In this document: positions 7,798 through 20,842 of the stretch, piece by piece
How positions within the stretch are numbered: the stretch's first letter is position 1
Layout: every line of letters begins with the position of its first letter
Assembly (NCBI RefSeq): GCF_965216415.1
Contig: NZ_CBDCFU010000002.1
Direction: 5' to 3' (one strand)
Origin: Marivita sp003149565
GTDB taxonomy: Bacteria > Pseudomonadota > Alphaproteobacteria > Rhodobacterales > Rhodobacteraceae
DNA: 64,000 nt
The notes under the pieces: generated by a model
Database searches by the model: none
What the model was told of the DNA's origin: nothing
The model's input: the letters and a program-made list of their open reading frames with translations, nothing else
Made by a program: the position numbers and the translations under genes

Positions 7798-9282
7798 GTG
7801 ACACCCGAAAAGACCGCCCCCCGGGCTTTGATGATCCAGGGAACCGGGTCGAATGTCGGCAAGTCGATGTTGGTCGCGGGGCTGTGCCGTGCGGCGCATC
7901 TGCGCGGGCTCAGCGTTGCGCCGTTCAAGCCGCAGAATATGTCGAACAACGCCGCTGTGACCCACGAAGGGGGCGAAATCGGTCGTGCGCAGGCCTTGCA
8001 GGCCATCGCCTGTGGGCGGGAGTTGTCGGTCCATATGAATCCGGTGCTTCTCAAGCCCGAAAGCGACAAAGGCTCTCAGGTCGTGGTTCAGGGACAGGTG
8101 CGTGGCTGGCTGGACGCACGGCGGTTTCGTGAGGATCGTGGCGCTTTGATGGAGGTCGTGCTCGACAGTTTTCACACGCTGGGCCAGACCGCCGACCTGA
8201 TCCTTGTCGAAGGCGCTGGCAGCCCCGCCGAGGTCAATTTGAGGCGGGGCGACATTGCCAATATGGGCTTTGCCTGCGAAGCGGATGTGCCGGTGATCCT
8301 TGCCGGAGATATCGACCGGGGAGGGGTTATCGCGCAGATTGTTGGTACTCGAGCCGTCATGACAGATGACGACGTGGCGCAGGTCGCAGGCTTTCTGGTG
8401 AACAAATTCCGGGGCGATGTTTCGCTTTTTGATGACGGCTACTGCGCAATCGAAGACCATACCGGCTGGACCGGCTATGGCGTTCTGCCGTGGTTTGACG
8501 CGGCACACCTGCTGCCCGCCGAAGATGCTGTAGAATTGTCCGAAACCAGCGGCGGGCAGGGGTTCCATATCGCCTGTCCGATGCTGTCGCGGATCGCCAA
8601 TTTCGACGATCTTGACCCGCTTAAGGCCGAACCAAACATTCGCCTGACAATGGTGCCGCCGGGACAGGCGCTCCCCGGTGATGCCGACCTCATTGTTCTG
8701 CCCGGAACCAAATCCACCCGTGCCGATCTGGCGTTCTTACGCGCGCAGGGCTGGGACATCGACATTCAGGCGCATCTTCGTCGTGGTGGTCGGGTGTTGG
8801 GGATTTGCGGCGGATACCAGATGCTTGGCACCCGTATCGACGATCCAGATGGGTTGGAGGGCGAGGCTGGGTCAACGCCGGGGCTGGGGCTGCTCAACGT
8901 TGCGACTCTCATGCAGCAGCGCAAGACACTTACGCGGGTGAAGGCGGTTCACATGCCGACCGGCAAAGGTTTTGACGGCTACGAAATACACATTGGCCAG
9001 ACGAGCGGTCCTGACAACGCCCGCCCCTTCGCACGGGTCGGGGGTGCACCTGACGGTGCGGTGTCCGGCAATGGCCGCGTCATGGGCACCTATTTGCATG
9101 GTCTTTTTACCGTTGGCACGTTCAGGCAGGCGTTCCTGCGTCAAATGGGACATGAGACGGGTGGGGCGGATTACACCCGTACCGTCGAGCAGACGCTGAA
9201 TGAACTGGCGGCGCATATGGAGGCGCATCTCGATGTTGACGGCCTTCTGGCTGCAGCCCGTCCGATCCAAAATCAAGCCTGA
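7798..9282 (+). CDS. cobQ: cobyric acid synthase CobQ
   Basis: Amidotransferase of 494 residues that amidates adenosylcobyrinic acid a,c-diamide at four positions in cobalamin synthesis. It has an N-terminal P-loop-like ATPase domain (QGTGSNVGKS near 14-23, then PFKPQNMSNNAAVT) and a C-terminal class I glutamine amidotransferase domain with nucleophile C337 in GICGGYQMLG and the His in GTYLHGLF. It starts at GTG 7798 with GAGG 8 bp upstream. It stands alone here, without other cob genes. The last 10 bp overlap the 3' end of the convergent glpR. The methylmalonyl-CoA mutase at 39.2 kb is a B12 consumer in the same window. Confidence 0.93.
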   Translation: MTPEKTAPRALMIQGTGSNVGKSMLVAGLCRAAHLRGLSVAPFKPQNMSNNAAVTHEGGEIGRAQALQAIACGRELSVHMNPVLLKPESDKGSQVVVQGQVRGWLDARRFREDRGALMEVVLDSFHTLGQTADLILVEGAGSPAEVNLRRGDIANMGFACEADVPVILAGDIDRGGVIAQIVGTRAVMTDDDVAQVAGFLVNKFRGDVSLFDDGYCAIEDHTGWTGYGVLPWFDAAHLLPAEDAVELSETSGGQGFHIACPMLSRIANFDDLDPLKAEPNIRLTMVPPGQALPGDADLIVLPGTKSTRADLAFLRAQGWDIDIQAHLRRGGRVLGICGGYQMLGTRIDDPDGLEGEAGSTPGLGLLNVATLMQQRKTLTRVKAVHMPTGKGFDGYEIHIGQTSGPDNARPFARVGGAPDGAVSGNGRVMGTYLHGLFTVGTFRQAFLRQMGHETGGADYTRTVEQTLNELAAHMEAHLDVDGLLAAARPIQNQA

Positions 9283-10037
9283 GCGACCACGACTTCGGTA
9301 TCCCAGCCCGCGCATTTCTCGGGCAGGTCAGCGGGCAATGGGGCGTCGGTGAAAAGACTGTCGATCTCGGAGAGCGATGCGATGCGGGCCGGGGCATTGC
9401 GTTTGAGCTTGGAGGCGTCTGCGACCAGATAGGTCTTGCGCGACTGTTGCAGGATCGCTTGGCTCACACTCACCTCCTGAATATCGAAGTCGAGCAAATC
9501 GCCATCGCGGTCCAGCGCCGAGCATCCGATGATCGCCAGATCAAACTTGAACTGCAGGATCGTTTCGGTTGCCAGCTTGCCGACCAGCCCGCCATCAGCG
9601 CGGCGCAGGTTGCCTCCGGTCACAACCACTTCGCACTCTTGCGTTTCGGCCAGAATATTCGCCACGTTCATATTGTTGGTCACGACAAGCAGATTTCGGT
9701 GATTGCGCAATTCGCGCGCAACCGCCTCGGTGCTGGTACCGATGTTGAGAAACAGCGAAATGTTGTTTGGAATGCGCTGGGCGCAGGCGCGGGCCATCGC
9801 TGCCTTGGCCTTGGCATTAAGCGTCTGGCGCTGTTCATAGCCGATATTGCTGGTGCTGGACGGTAGCATCGCACCACCGTGCACGCGCTCAAGATGGCCT
9901 TCTTCCGCAAGATCGGACAGGTCGCGCCGGATTGTCTGTAACGTGACGCCGAAATGCTGAGCCAGGCCTTCGACCGTGACCTTGCCCTCCTTCCGTGCGA
10001 TTTCAAGAATGTCACGGTGGCGGAAGGCGTGAGACAT
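9273..10037 (-). CDS. glpR: DeoR-family regulator GlpR
   Basis: DeoR-type repressor of 254 residues. It has an N-terminal winged helix (residues about 6-57, with VEGLAQHFGVTLQTIRRDL and the family signature HLERVHGGA) and a C-terminal DeoR sensor domain (NIGTSTEAVARELRNHRNLLVVTNN, VTGGNLRRADGGLVG). It is divergent from glpD and the glycerol operon, so it is most likely the repressor relieved by glycerol-3-phosphate. The gap to glpD is 241 bp and holds an AACGAAA-type repeat and a hairpin. Confidence 0.88.
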   Translation of the reverse strand: MSHAFRHRDILEIARKEGKVTVEGLAQHFGVTLQTIRRDLSDLAEEGHLERVHGGAMLPSSTSNIGYEQRQTLNAKAKAAMARACAQRIPNNISLFLNIGTSTEAVARELRNHRNLLVVTNNMNVANILAETQECEVVVTGGNLRRADGGLVGKLATETILQFKFDLAIIGCSALDRDGDLLDFDIQEVSVSQAILQQSRKTYLVADASKLKRNAPARIASLSEIDSLFTDAPLPADLPEKCAGWDTEVVVAQA

Positions 10038-10181
10038 GAGGTGTTCGGTCCTGTCAAGTTTCGGGCAAGGCGCGTGTGCGATTCCGCAGGGTTGCCGCGC
10101 GTACGTGCCATTTTTTTGATCATAAGCGGCTTAGGTCGCAAAACGCCAATGTCAAATTTCTTTTACTTTCAGGTAGATAGC

Positions 10182-10207
10182 AAAAAGCGAACATAAACGA
10201 AAAAAAT
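10182..10207. promoter_or_regulatory. candidate GlpR/DeoR operator
   Basis: A-rich stretch carrying AAAGCGAAC and AAACGAAAA, two imperfect direct repeats of GCGAA/ACGAA spaced about 10 bp. DeoR-family GlpR proteins are known to bind repeated TTTCGTT-like half-sites, so position and motif fit. The match is by eye only. Confidence 0.35.
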
Positions 10208-10225
10208 CGCCTTGCGCGAAGGCGA
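10200..10225 (-). terminator. minus-strand hairpin plus T-run inside the glpR-glpD spacer
   Basis: TCGCCTT (10207-10213) pairs with AAGGCGA (10219-10225) around a GCGCG loop. On the minus strand the stem is followed at once by TTTTTTT. This is the layout of an intrinsic terminator pointing toward glpR. It could attenuate the glpR leader or stop antisense transcription coming from glpD. Confidence 0.45.
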
Positions 10226-10278
10226 CTCAATCCGCATACATTGCGGGTGGATAACGTGGCCTTGGGAGGTGGCGCGCG

Positions 10279-11874
10279 GTGATCGACCAAAACGTCGAAC
10301 CAACAGATTTGTTCATCATTGGCGGTGGCATCAACGGTTGCGGGATCGCACGTGATGCAGCTGGCCGTGGTCTGTCTGTAACACTCGCAGAGATGAACGA
10401 TCTGGCCTCCGCCACCTCGTCGGCCTCGACCAAGCTCTTTCATGGCGGTTTGCGCTATCTCGAATATTTCGAATTCCGTCTGGTCCGCGAGGCGCTGGTC
10501 GAACGCGAAGTGCTGCTCAAGGCGATGCCGCACATCAGCTGGCCGATGAGATTTGTCCTACCTTATCATGAAGATATGCGTTTCGAGTCCGATACGCCGA
10601 CATCACGCCTGCTCAGCTTTGTCATGCCGTGGATGAAGGGGCGCCGGCCTGCATGGCTGATCCGTCTCGGGCTGTTCCTCTATGACAATCTTGGTGGTCG
10701 TAAAATCCTGCCGGGGACGCGTACTCTCGATCTGAAAAACCGCCCTGAAGGTGCGCCTTTGGAAGATCGGTTTGCAAAGGCCTTTGAGTATTCGGACTGC
10801 TGGATTGAGGATTCGCGTCTGGTTATCCTGAACGCCCGAGATGCAGAGGCGCGGGGTGCCACGATCCTGCCGCGCACCAAGGTTTTGTCAGCGGCCCGCG
10901 AAGGCGATCTCTGGCGCATCGAAACGCAAAATACCGAAAATGGCGAAACCCGTACATACCAAGCGAAAATGCTGGTCAACGCCGGTGGGCCGTGGGTTGG
11001 CGATATTATCCAGACCAAGGTTCGCTTGAATTCGCGCGAAGGCGTTCGCCTGGTGCGTGGCTCTCACATTGTCACACGCAAGCTCTACGACCATGACAAG
11101 TGCTATTTCTTCCAAGGCACTGATGGGCGGATCATATTTGCGATCCCTTACGAGACTGATTTCACCCTGATCGGCACTACGGACGCCGAACATGACGACC
11201 CCTCGAACAAACCGGTCTGCACCCCGGAAGAGCAGTCTTACCTGCTGAACTTTGCCAACCAGTATTTCAAGCAGGACCTGTCGGACGACGATGTCGTCTG
11301 GACGTATTCCGGTGTACGCCCGCTCTATGATGATGGCGCCAGCAGCGCCACTGCGGCGACCCGTGACTATACGCTCAAGGTTGATACGAATGGCGGTGCG
11401 CCCATTCTGAACATTTTTGGCGGCAAGATCACGACGTATCGCCGCCTTGCCGAAAGCGCGCTGGACAAGATCGCCGAGCAATTGCCGAATGTTAAAGGTC
11501 CGTGGACGGCGGGCGTGACGCTGCCAGGCGGCGATTTCCCGGTCGACGGGTTTGACGCACAGGTCGCCAAGCTTCGGGATGCCTTCCCATTTCTCGACGC
11601 CTTCTGGGCCCGCCGCCTTGTCCGCGCCTATGGGACAGAGGCACCGGCGATCCTCGGAACCGCGAAGGAAGCGGGCGATCTGGGTCGCGACTTCGGCGCG
11701 ACCTTGACCGAGGCTGAAGTACATTGGCTGATGACCCACGAATACGCCCACACCGCTGAAGACGTTGTGTGGCGCCGCAACAAGCTTGGTCTGCGACTGA
11801 GCGCCAAACAGATCAAGGACTTGGATACGTGGATGGCGGAGCACCGCCAGACTCTGTCCAAGGCCGCAGAATAA
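10279..11874 (+). CDS. glpD: aerobic glycerol-3-phosphate dehydrogenase GlpD
   Basis: FAD-dependent membrane-associated enzyme of 531 residues that oxidises glycerol-3-phosphate to dihydroxyacetone phosphate and passes electrons to quinone. The FAD motif GGGINGCG is at 15-22, the family block SSASTKLFHGGLRYLEYFEFRLV at about 47-70, and GTTDAEHD and a C-terminal DAO domain (LGLRLSAKQ) follow. Start GTG 10279 has GGAGG 9 bp upstream. It is the first gene of the glycerol operon, 10 bp before glpS. Confidence 0.93.
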   Translation: MIDQNVEPTDLFIIGGGINGCGIARDAAGRGLSVTLAEMNDLASATSSASTKLFHGGLRYLEYFEFRLVREALVEREVLLKAMPHISWPMRFVLPYHEDMRFESDTPTSRLLSFVMPWMKGRRPAWLIRLGLFLYDNLGGRKILPGTRTLDLKNRPEGAPLEDRFAKAFEYSDCWIEDSRLVILNARDAEARGATILPRTKVLSAAREGDLWRIETQNTENGETRTYQAKMLVNAGGPWVGDIIQTKVRLNSREGVRLVRGSHIVTRKLYDHDKCYFFQGTDGRIIFAIPYETDFTLIGTTDAEHDDPSNKPVCTPEEQSYLLNFANQYFKQDLSDDDVVWTYSGVRPLYDDGASSATAATRDYTLKVDTNGGAPILNIFGGKITTYRRLAESALDKIAEQLPNVKGPWTAGVTLPGGDFPVDGFDAQVAKLRDAFPFLDAFWARRLVRAYGTEAPAILGTAKEAGDLGRDFGATLTEAEVHWLMTHEYAHTAEDVVWRRNKLGLRLSAKQIKDLDTWMAEHRQTLSKAAE

Positions 11875-11884
11875 GGGGCCGGAC

Positions 11885-12973
11885 ATGACGCTCGAACTGA
11901 AAGGCGTGTCCAAGGTGGTCGAGGGGCAAACGCATATCTACCCCACCGATCTGACGCTGGAGAAAGGCACGATGAACGTGCTCTTGGGGCCGACACTGTC
12001 GGGAAAAACCTCGCTGATGCGCCTGATGGCAGGGCTTGACGTGCCAGCGACCGGTCAGATCATCTGGCAAGGCAAGGATGTCACCGGCATGCGGGTGCAG
12101 GATCGCAAGGTGGCAATGGTCTATCAGCAGTTCATCAATTATCCGTCGATGTCCGTCTACGACAACATAGCCTCGCCGATGAAACTGATGGGCGTCGACA
12201 AGTCCGAGATCGACCGCCGGGTGCGCGAAACCGCCGAGTTGATGAAGCTCACGCCGATGCTCGACCGCAAACCGCTGGAATTGTCCGGCGGACAGCAGCA
12301 GCGCTGTGCATTGGCGCGGGCTCTGGTCAAGAACGCGGGGCTGGTGTTGCTGGACGAACCGCTTGCCAACCTCGACTACAAGCTGCGCGAAGAATTGCGC
12401 ATCGAAATCCCCAAGATTTTCGAAGAATCCGGGTCGATCTTCGTCTATGCGACCACCGAACCTGAAGAGGCGCTGCTTCTGGGTGGCAACACTGCCACGC
12501 TTTGGGAAGGGCGGGTCACGCAGTTTGGTCCGACACCCGAGGTCTACCGCCAGCCGGTCGATGCGACCACCGCGCGGGTGTTCAGCGATCCGCCGATGAA
12601 CTTCTTGCCGGTCACCAAATCAGGCAGCCAACTCACTTTCGGCGACAATCAGTCCACACAGGCCAAAGGCCGATTGGCAGACCTGCCGGATGGCAATTAC
12701 ACGGCCGGGTTCCGTCCAAATCATCTCGAGATCGGACAGCACGCGGCGGACGCCATGTCCTTTACGACGCGCCTGACCGTGACCGAACTCACCGGATCGG
12801 AAACCTTTGTGCATCTGGACCACCACGGTCAACGCTGGGTCGGGTTGATCCACGGCGTACACGACCTGAAACTGGGCGACGACCTCACGGTCTGGCTCGA
12901 CCCGCGACATGTCTACGTCTTCGACGAACAGGGCAAAATGATCGCTCCCGCGTCTTACGCGCTGGCGGCCTGA
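11885..12973 (+). CDS. glpS: glycerol ABC transporter ATP-binding protein GlpS
   Basis: ABC ATPase of 362 residues in the CUT1/MalK group with a C-terminal TOBE-like regulatory domain. Walker A is GPTLSGKT (35-42), the Q-loop is in YQQF, the signature LSGGQ is at 133-137 and Walker B is LVLLDEP. The H-loop, normally THD, reads T190-T191-E192, so the switch histidine is missing. The gene order glpD-S-T-P-Q-U-V matches the glycerol importer described in Rhizobium leguminosarum. It should pair with GlpT to power glycerol uptake. The missing histidine means its own ATP site is probably poor at hydrolysis. Confidence 0.9.
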   Translation: MTLELKGVSKVVEGQTHIYPTDLTLEKGTMNVLLGPTLSGKTSLMRLMAGLDVPATGQIIWQGKDVTGMRVQDRKVAMVYQQFINYPSMSVYDNIASPMKLMGVDKSEIDRRVRETAELMKLTPMLDRKPLELSGGQQQRCALARALVKNAGLVLLDEPLANLDYKLREELRIEIPKIFEESGSIFVYATTEPEEALLLGGNTATLWEGRVTQFGPTPEVYRQPVDATTARVFSDPPMNFLPVTKSGSQLTFGDNQSTQAKGRLADLPDGNYTAGFRPNHLEIGQHAADAMSFTTRLTVTELTGSETFVHLDHHGQRWVGLIHGVHDLKLGDDLTVWLDPRHVYVFDEQGKMIAPASYALAA

Positions 12974-12984
12974 GGAAACGGACC

Positions 12985-14951
<1,967 letters not shown>

Positions 14952-14955
14952 GGCA

Positions 14956-15822
<867 letters not shown>

Positions 15823-15892
15823 TGGACCGCGTTGACACTCGTTTTTCGTCGCGCACCTGCATCGCGACCCTTTCGACAAGGAGGACCCTCTG

Positions 15893-16171
15893 ATGGATCT
15901 CTCATGGATGGCATGGACATGGCCGACCGCGATTTTCTTCATGGTTATCGCGAGCCTGCTGATCGTGTTCACATTCCTCGCAATCAAATTCCCCGAGACG
16001 CCCCGCGTGGGCATCTTGCGGATCGAAACGACGCGCGGTGACCGTTTGTTCATCACGCTTCTGGGCAGCGCCTTTATCAATCTCGCTTGGCTCGGGCTGG
16101 TCGGCGAAAACCAGCCCTGGGCGCTTGGCGTGTGCGCGCTCTACGCCGCAGCGGTTTTCCGCTGGGTGTGA
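15893..16171 (+). CDS. glpU: small membrane protein GlpU of the glycerol operon
   Basis: Protein of 92 residues with two or three hydrophobic segments (about 10-30, 48-66, 72-90) and an internal FPETPRVGILRIETTRGDRLF stretch. The ATG has AAGGAGGA about 10 bp upstream. It occupies the glpU position between the permeases and the binding protein, as in the rhizobial operon. Its exact role is not known; it may assist the importer or move glycerol itself. Confidence 0.8.
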   Translation: MDLSWMAWTWPTAIFFMVIASLLIVFTFLAIKFPETPRVGILRIETTRGDRLFITLLGSAFINLAWLGLVGENQPWALGVCALYAAAVFRWV

Positions 16172-16248
16172 TCCAATAAGACTGTGATGTCCCGGAAACG
16201 GGGGATCACCTCACTTCACACAAGTTCTCAATAAAGGGGAGGTACCTA

Positions 16249-17961
16249 ATGAACTTGAACTTAAAATCCTCAACAGCGGCGTTGCTGATCCTCGCGGGTC
16301 CTGCATTTGCCGACATGGACGCGGCGCGTGCGTTCCTGGACGAAGAGATCGGTGATCTCTCGTCGTTGAGCCGGGCCGAGCAGGAAGCGGAGATGCAGTT
16401 CTTCGTGGATGCAGCGGCTCCGTTCCAGGGTATGGAAATCAAAGTGGTGTCCGAGACAATCACCACCCATGAATACGAAAGCCAGGTGCTTGCACCGGCG
16501 TTCGAGCGCATCACCGGTATCAAGGTCACACACGACCTGATCGGCGAAGGCGACGTGGTTGAAAAGCTCCAGACCCAGATGCAGTCGGGTGAAAACATCT
16601 ACGACGGCTACATCAACGACTCCGACCTGATCGGCACGCACTGGCGCTACCAGCAGGTGCGCAACCTGACCGACTGGATGGCGGGCGAGGGCGCTGACGT
16701 GACCCTGCCGACGCTGGATCTCGATGACTTCATCGGCCTCAGCTTCACCACCGGCCCGGATGGCAAGGTCTATCAGCTGCCGACACAGCAGTTCGCGAAC
16801 CTCTACTGGTTCCGCTACGACTGGTTCAACGATCCCAAGAACCAGGAAGACTTCAAGGCGGCCTATGGCTATGACCTTGGTGTTCCGGTCAACTGGTCGG
16901 CTTACGAGGACATCGCCGAGTTCTTCACCGGTCGTGACCTGAGCCACATGGGCGTCGAAGGTGAAGTCTTCGGCAACATGGACTACGGTAAGAAAGACCC
17001 GTCGCTCGGCTGGCGGTACACCGACGCGTGGATGTCCATGGCTGGCATGGGCGACGTGGGTGAACCCAACGGCCATCCGGTCGACGAATGGGGCATCCGC
17101 GTGAACGAGAACTCCCAGCCGGTCGGTTCCTGTGTGGATCGTGGCGGTGCAACCAACTCGCCTGCGGCCGTTTATGCTGTGTCTAAAGCGATTGAGTGGC
17201 TGGAAAAGTACACACCGCCCGCAGCGGCCGGTATGACCTTCTCCGAAGCAGGCCCGATCCCCGCACAGGGCAACATCGCACAGCAGATGTTCTGGTACAC
17301 CGCGTTCACGGCAGACACCGTGAAGCCCGGCCTGCCGGTGATGAACGAAGACGGCACGCCGAAGTGGCGCATGGCACCCAGCCCGCATGGCGTTTACTGG
17401 AAAGAAGGCCAGAAGGTCGGCTACCAGGACGCAGGCAGCTGGACGCTGATGGAATCCACCCCGGTGGATCGTGCAAAGGCCGCATGGCTCTATGCACAGT
17501 TCGTGACGTCCAAGACCGTCGACGTGAAGAAATCTCACGTGGGTCTTACCTTCATTCGCGAATCCACAGTGCAGCATGACAGCTTCACCGAACGCGCGGA
17601 CAAACTGGGTGGTCTGGTGGAATTCTACCGTTCCCCGGCCCGTGTGGCATGGTCGCCGACCGGTACGAACGTTCCGGATTACCCGAAGCTGGCCCAGCTG
17701 TGGTGGCAGAATATCGGCGACGCAATGTCCGGTGCGAAAACCCCGCAGGAAGCGCTAGATGCACTCTGTGAAGATCAGGAGCGCGTTCTTGAGCGTCTTG
17801 AGCGTGCAGGCGTCCAGGGTGATCTTGGCCCGGTCCTGAACGAAGAGCGTGACCCGCAGTACTGGTTCGAGCAGCCGGGTGCACCTTATCCGAAGCTGGA
17901 GAACGAGGACGAAGAGCCTCAGACCGTTTCTTATGACGAGTTGATCAAGTCCTGGCAGTAA
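16249..17961 (+). CDS. glpV: glycerol ABC transporter substrate-binding protein GlpV
   Basis: Large periplasmic binding protein of 570 residues with a short signal peptide (NLKSSTAALLILAGPAFA, cleavage near 21). The body has extracellular solute-binding family 1 features (VLAPAFERITGIKVTHDLIGEGDVVEKLQTQMQSG). It is far larger than most sugar-binding proteins, which fits the glycerol GlpV group. It is the last gene of the importer and is followed 11 bp later by a strong terminator. Confidence 0.9.
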   Translation: MNLNLKSSTAALLILAGPAFADMDAARAFLDEEIGDLSSLSRAEQEAEMQFFVDAAAPFQGMEIKVVSETITTHEYESQVLAPAFERITGIKVTHDLIGEGDVVEKLQTQMQSGENIYDGYINDSDLIGTHWRYQQVRNLTDWMAGEGADVTLPTLDLDDFIGLSFTTGPDGKVYQLPTQQFANLYWFRYDWFNDPKNQEDFKAAYGYDLGVPVNWSAYEDIAEFFTGRDLSHMGVEGEVFGNMDYGKKDPSLGWRYTDAWMSMAGMGDVGEPNGHPVDEWGIRVNENSQPVGSCVDRGGATNSPAAVYAVSKAIEWLEKYTPPAAAGMTFSEAGPIPAQGNIAQQMFWYTAFTADTVKPGLPVMNEDGTPKWRMAPSPHGVYWKEGQKVGYQDAGSWTLMESTPVDRAKAAWLYAQFVTSKTVDVKKSHVGLTFIRESTVQHDSFTERADKLGGLVEFYRSPARVAWSPTGTNVPDYPKLAQLWWQNIGDAMSGAKTPQEALDALCEDQERVLERLERAGVQGDLGPVLNEERDPQYWFEQPGAPYPKLENEDEEPQTVSYDELIKSWQ

Positions 17962-17972
17962 TCTGCTTTAAG

Positions 17973-18003
17973 ATCGGGGCGCGTTTGTTCGCGCCCCGAT
18001 TTT
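17973..18003 (+). terminator. Rho-independent terminator after glpV
   Basis: ATCGGGGCGCG (17973-17983) pairs with CGCGCCCCGAT (17990-18000) around a six-base loop and runs into TTTT. It separates glpV from glpK, so glpK may depend on partial read-through or its own promoter. Confidence 0.88.
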
Positions 18004-18089
18004 CGTTTGTCCCTTTCCCATTTGATCCTTTTCTTCCGTCCTGAAACAGTGGGCGGACCAAACACGTCATCAGAGGAGGCCCGCCGCAC

Positions 18090-19580
<1,491 letters not shown>

Positions 19581-19624
19581 AAGCCGCGTCGACGCGGCTT
19601 GAAGGGCTTTCGAAAGCCCTTCAA
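19581..19624. repeat. tandem palindromes at a convergent gene end
   Basis: Two perfect palindromes lie back to back: a 20-bp one with GCGTCGACGC core (19581-19600) and a 26-bp one centred on TTCGAA (19599-19624). They fill the space between glpK and the convergent quinone oxidoreductase gene. They could act as a two-way terminator and belong to the palindrome family seen elsewhere in the window. Confidence 0.75.
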
Positions 19625-19627
19625 GCC

Positions 19628-20617
19628 TCACTCTACCTTCAGCACGATCTTCCCGATATGGGTCGAGCTTTCCATCCGCGCATGGGCCTGCGCCGCCTCC
19701 GTCAGTGCAAACTCGCTGTCCATCACCGGCGCGATGCGGCCTGAGGACAGATGGGGCCAGACCTCGGCTTCCAGATCGCGGGCAATGGCGGCCTTGGCGG
19801 CGACGGACTGTGGCCGCAGGGTTGACCCCGTGAGGGTCAACCGCCGGGTCATCATCTGCACAAAATTCATCTCGACCTTCGGCCCTTGGAGAAAGGCGAT
19901 TTGCACCAGGCGCCCGTCATCGGCCAGCGCCTTGACGTTGCGAGGCAAGTAATCCCCACCGACCATGTCGAGGATCACATCCGCGCCGCCCTCCGCACGC
20001 ATCGCCTCGACGAAATCCACCTCGCGGTAGTTCCACGCCGCCTCGGCACCTAATCCAACACAGGCAGCACATTTGTCAGCCGACCCGGCGGTGGTAAACA
20101 CCCGCGCGCCGCGCAGGGCGGCAAGCTGGATTGCCGTCGTGCCGATGCCGCTTGAGCCACCGTGCACAAGCAACCGTTCTCCGGCCTGTAGGCCACCGCG
20201 CCGGAACACATTTGACCAAACGGTAAAAAATGTCTCGCAGAGCGCCGACGCCTGATCCATCGGCATGCCCTCGGGCACCGGTAGCGCGTGGTCCGCGTAG
20301 GTGGTGACATACTCAGCATAACCGCCGCCGGGCAGCAAGGCCGTCACCGCGTCGCCCACCGACCAGCGTGACACGCCGTGGCCGACCGCCGCCACGGTGC
20401 CAGCGGCTTCAAGCCCGGGCAGGGAGGATGCGTCTGGCGGCGGGTTATACAGCCCAGCACGTTGCAGCGCATCGGGGCGATTGACCCCGGCATAAGCGAC
20501 CTTGATCAGGATCTCGCCAGCCTTCGGCGCGGGGACAGGAACGGTCACGGGCTGCAAGACCTCAGGTCCGCCATGGGTGGTGATCTCGACGGCGGTCATG
20601 GAGGTGGGAAGCGTCAT
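19628..20617 (-). CDS. NAD(P)H-quinone oxidoreductase (MDR, PIG3/zeta-crystallin type)
   Basis: Zinc-free medium-chain reductase of 329 residues. It shows GVNRPDALQRAG, the LPGLEAAGTVAAVG block, and the NADPH-binding HGGSSGIGTTAIQLA stretch near 145-160. It has no catalytic or structural zinc cysteine cluster. Members of this group reduce quinones with NADPH. The ATG at 20617 has AGGAG 11 bp upstream. It is monocistronic and convergent with glpK; the physiological substrate is unknown. Confidence 0.85.
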   Translation of the reverse strand: MTLPTSMTAVEITTHGGPEVLQPVTVPVPAPKAGEILIKVAYAGVNRPDALQRAGLYNPPPDASSLPGLEAAGTVAAVGHGVSRWSVGDAVTALLPGGGYAEYVTTYADHALPVPEGMPMDQASALCETFFTVWSNVFRRGGLQAGERLLVHGGSSGIGTTAIQLAALRGARVFTTAGSADKCAACVGLGAEAAWNYREVDFVEAMRAEGGADVILDMVGGDYLPRNVKALADDGRLVQIAFLQGPKVEMNFVQMMTRRLTLTGSTLRPQSVAAKAAIARDLEAEVWPHLSSGRIAPVMDSEFALTEAAQAHARMESSTHIGKIVLKVE

Positions 20618-20842
20618 GGCGGGGCGGGCTCCTGTCTGTTTGGCCTTCCTTGTGTCGCAGATTGCGGCTGTTCTGCAAGGCCGCGGGACAGAGTTTCGTG
20701 CCCACGTTGAAAATCAAAACTCTGTTCTTCGGTCCGAAGCTCAACCCTGCGCCAACGTTCTTTCACGCAAGCCAGCAGTTGTGAGCCACCCCGCGATGCC
20801 CTAATCCTGTGCGCAACCAATCAGTTCCAAGGGGAGAAAACC

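Noticed and set aside
12502..12984. Long N-terminal extension of GlpT within glpS
   Set aside because: It is an out-of-frame reading of glpS. The ATG at 12985 starts the conserved ABC domain right after the glpS stop.
20618..20842. SAM riboswitch upstream of metY
   Set aside because: The region was scanned for SAM-II, SAM-V and SAM/SAH-like cores; no convincing pseudoknot or conserved stretch was found.
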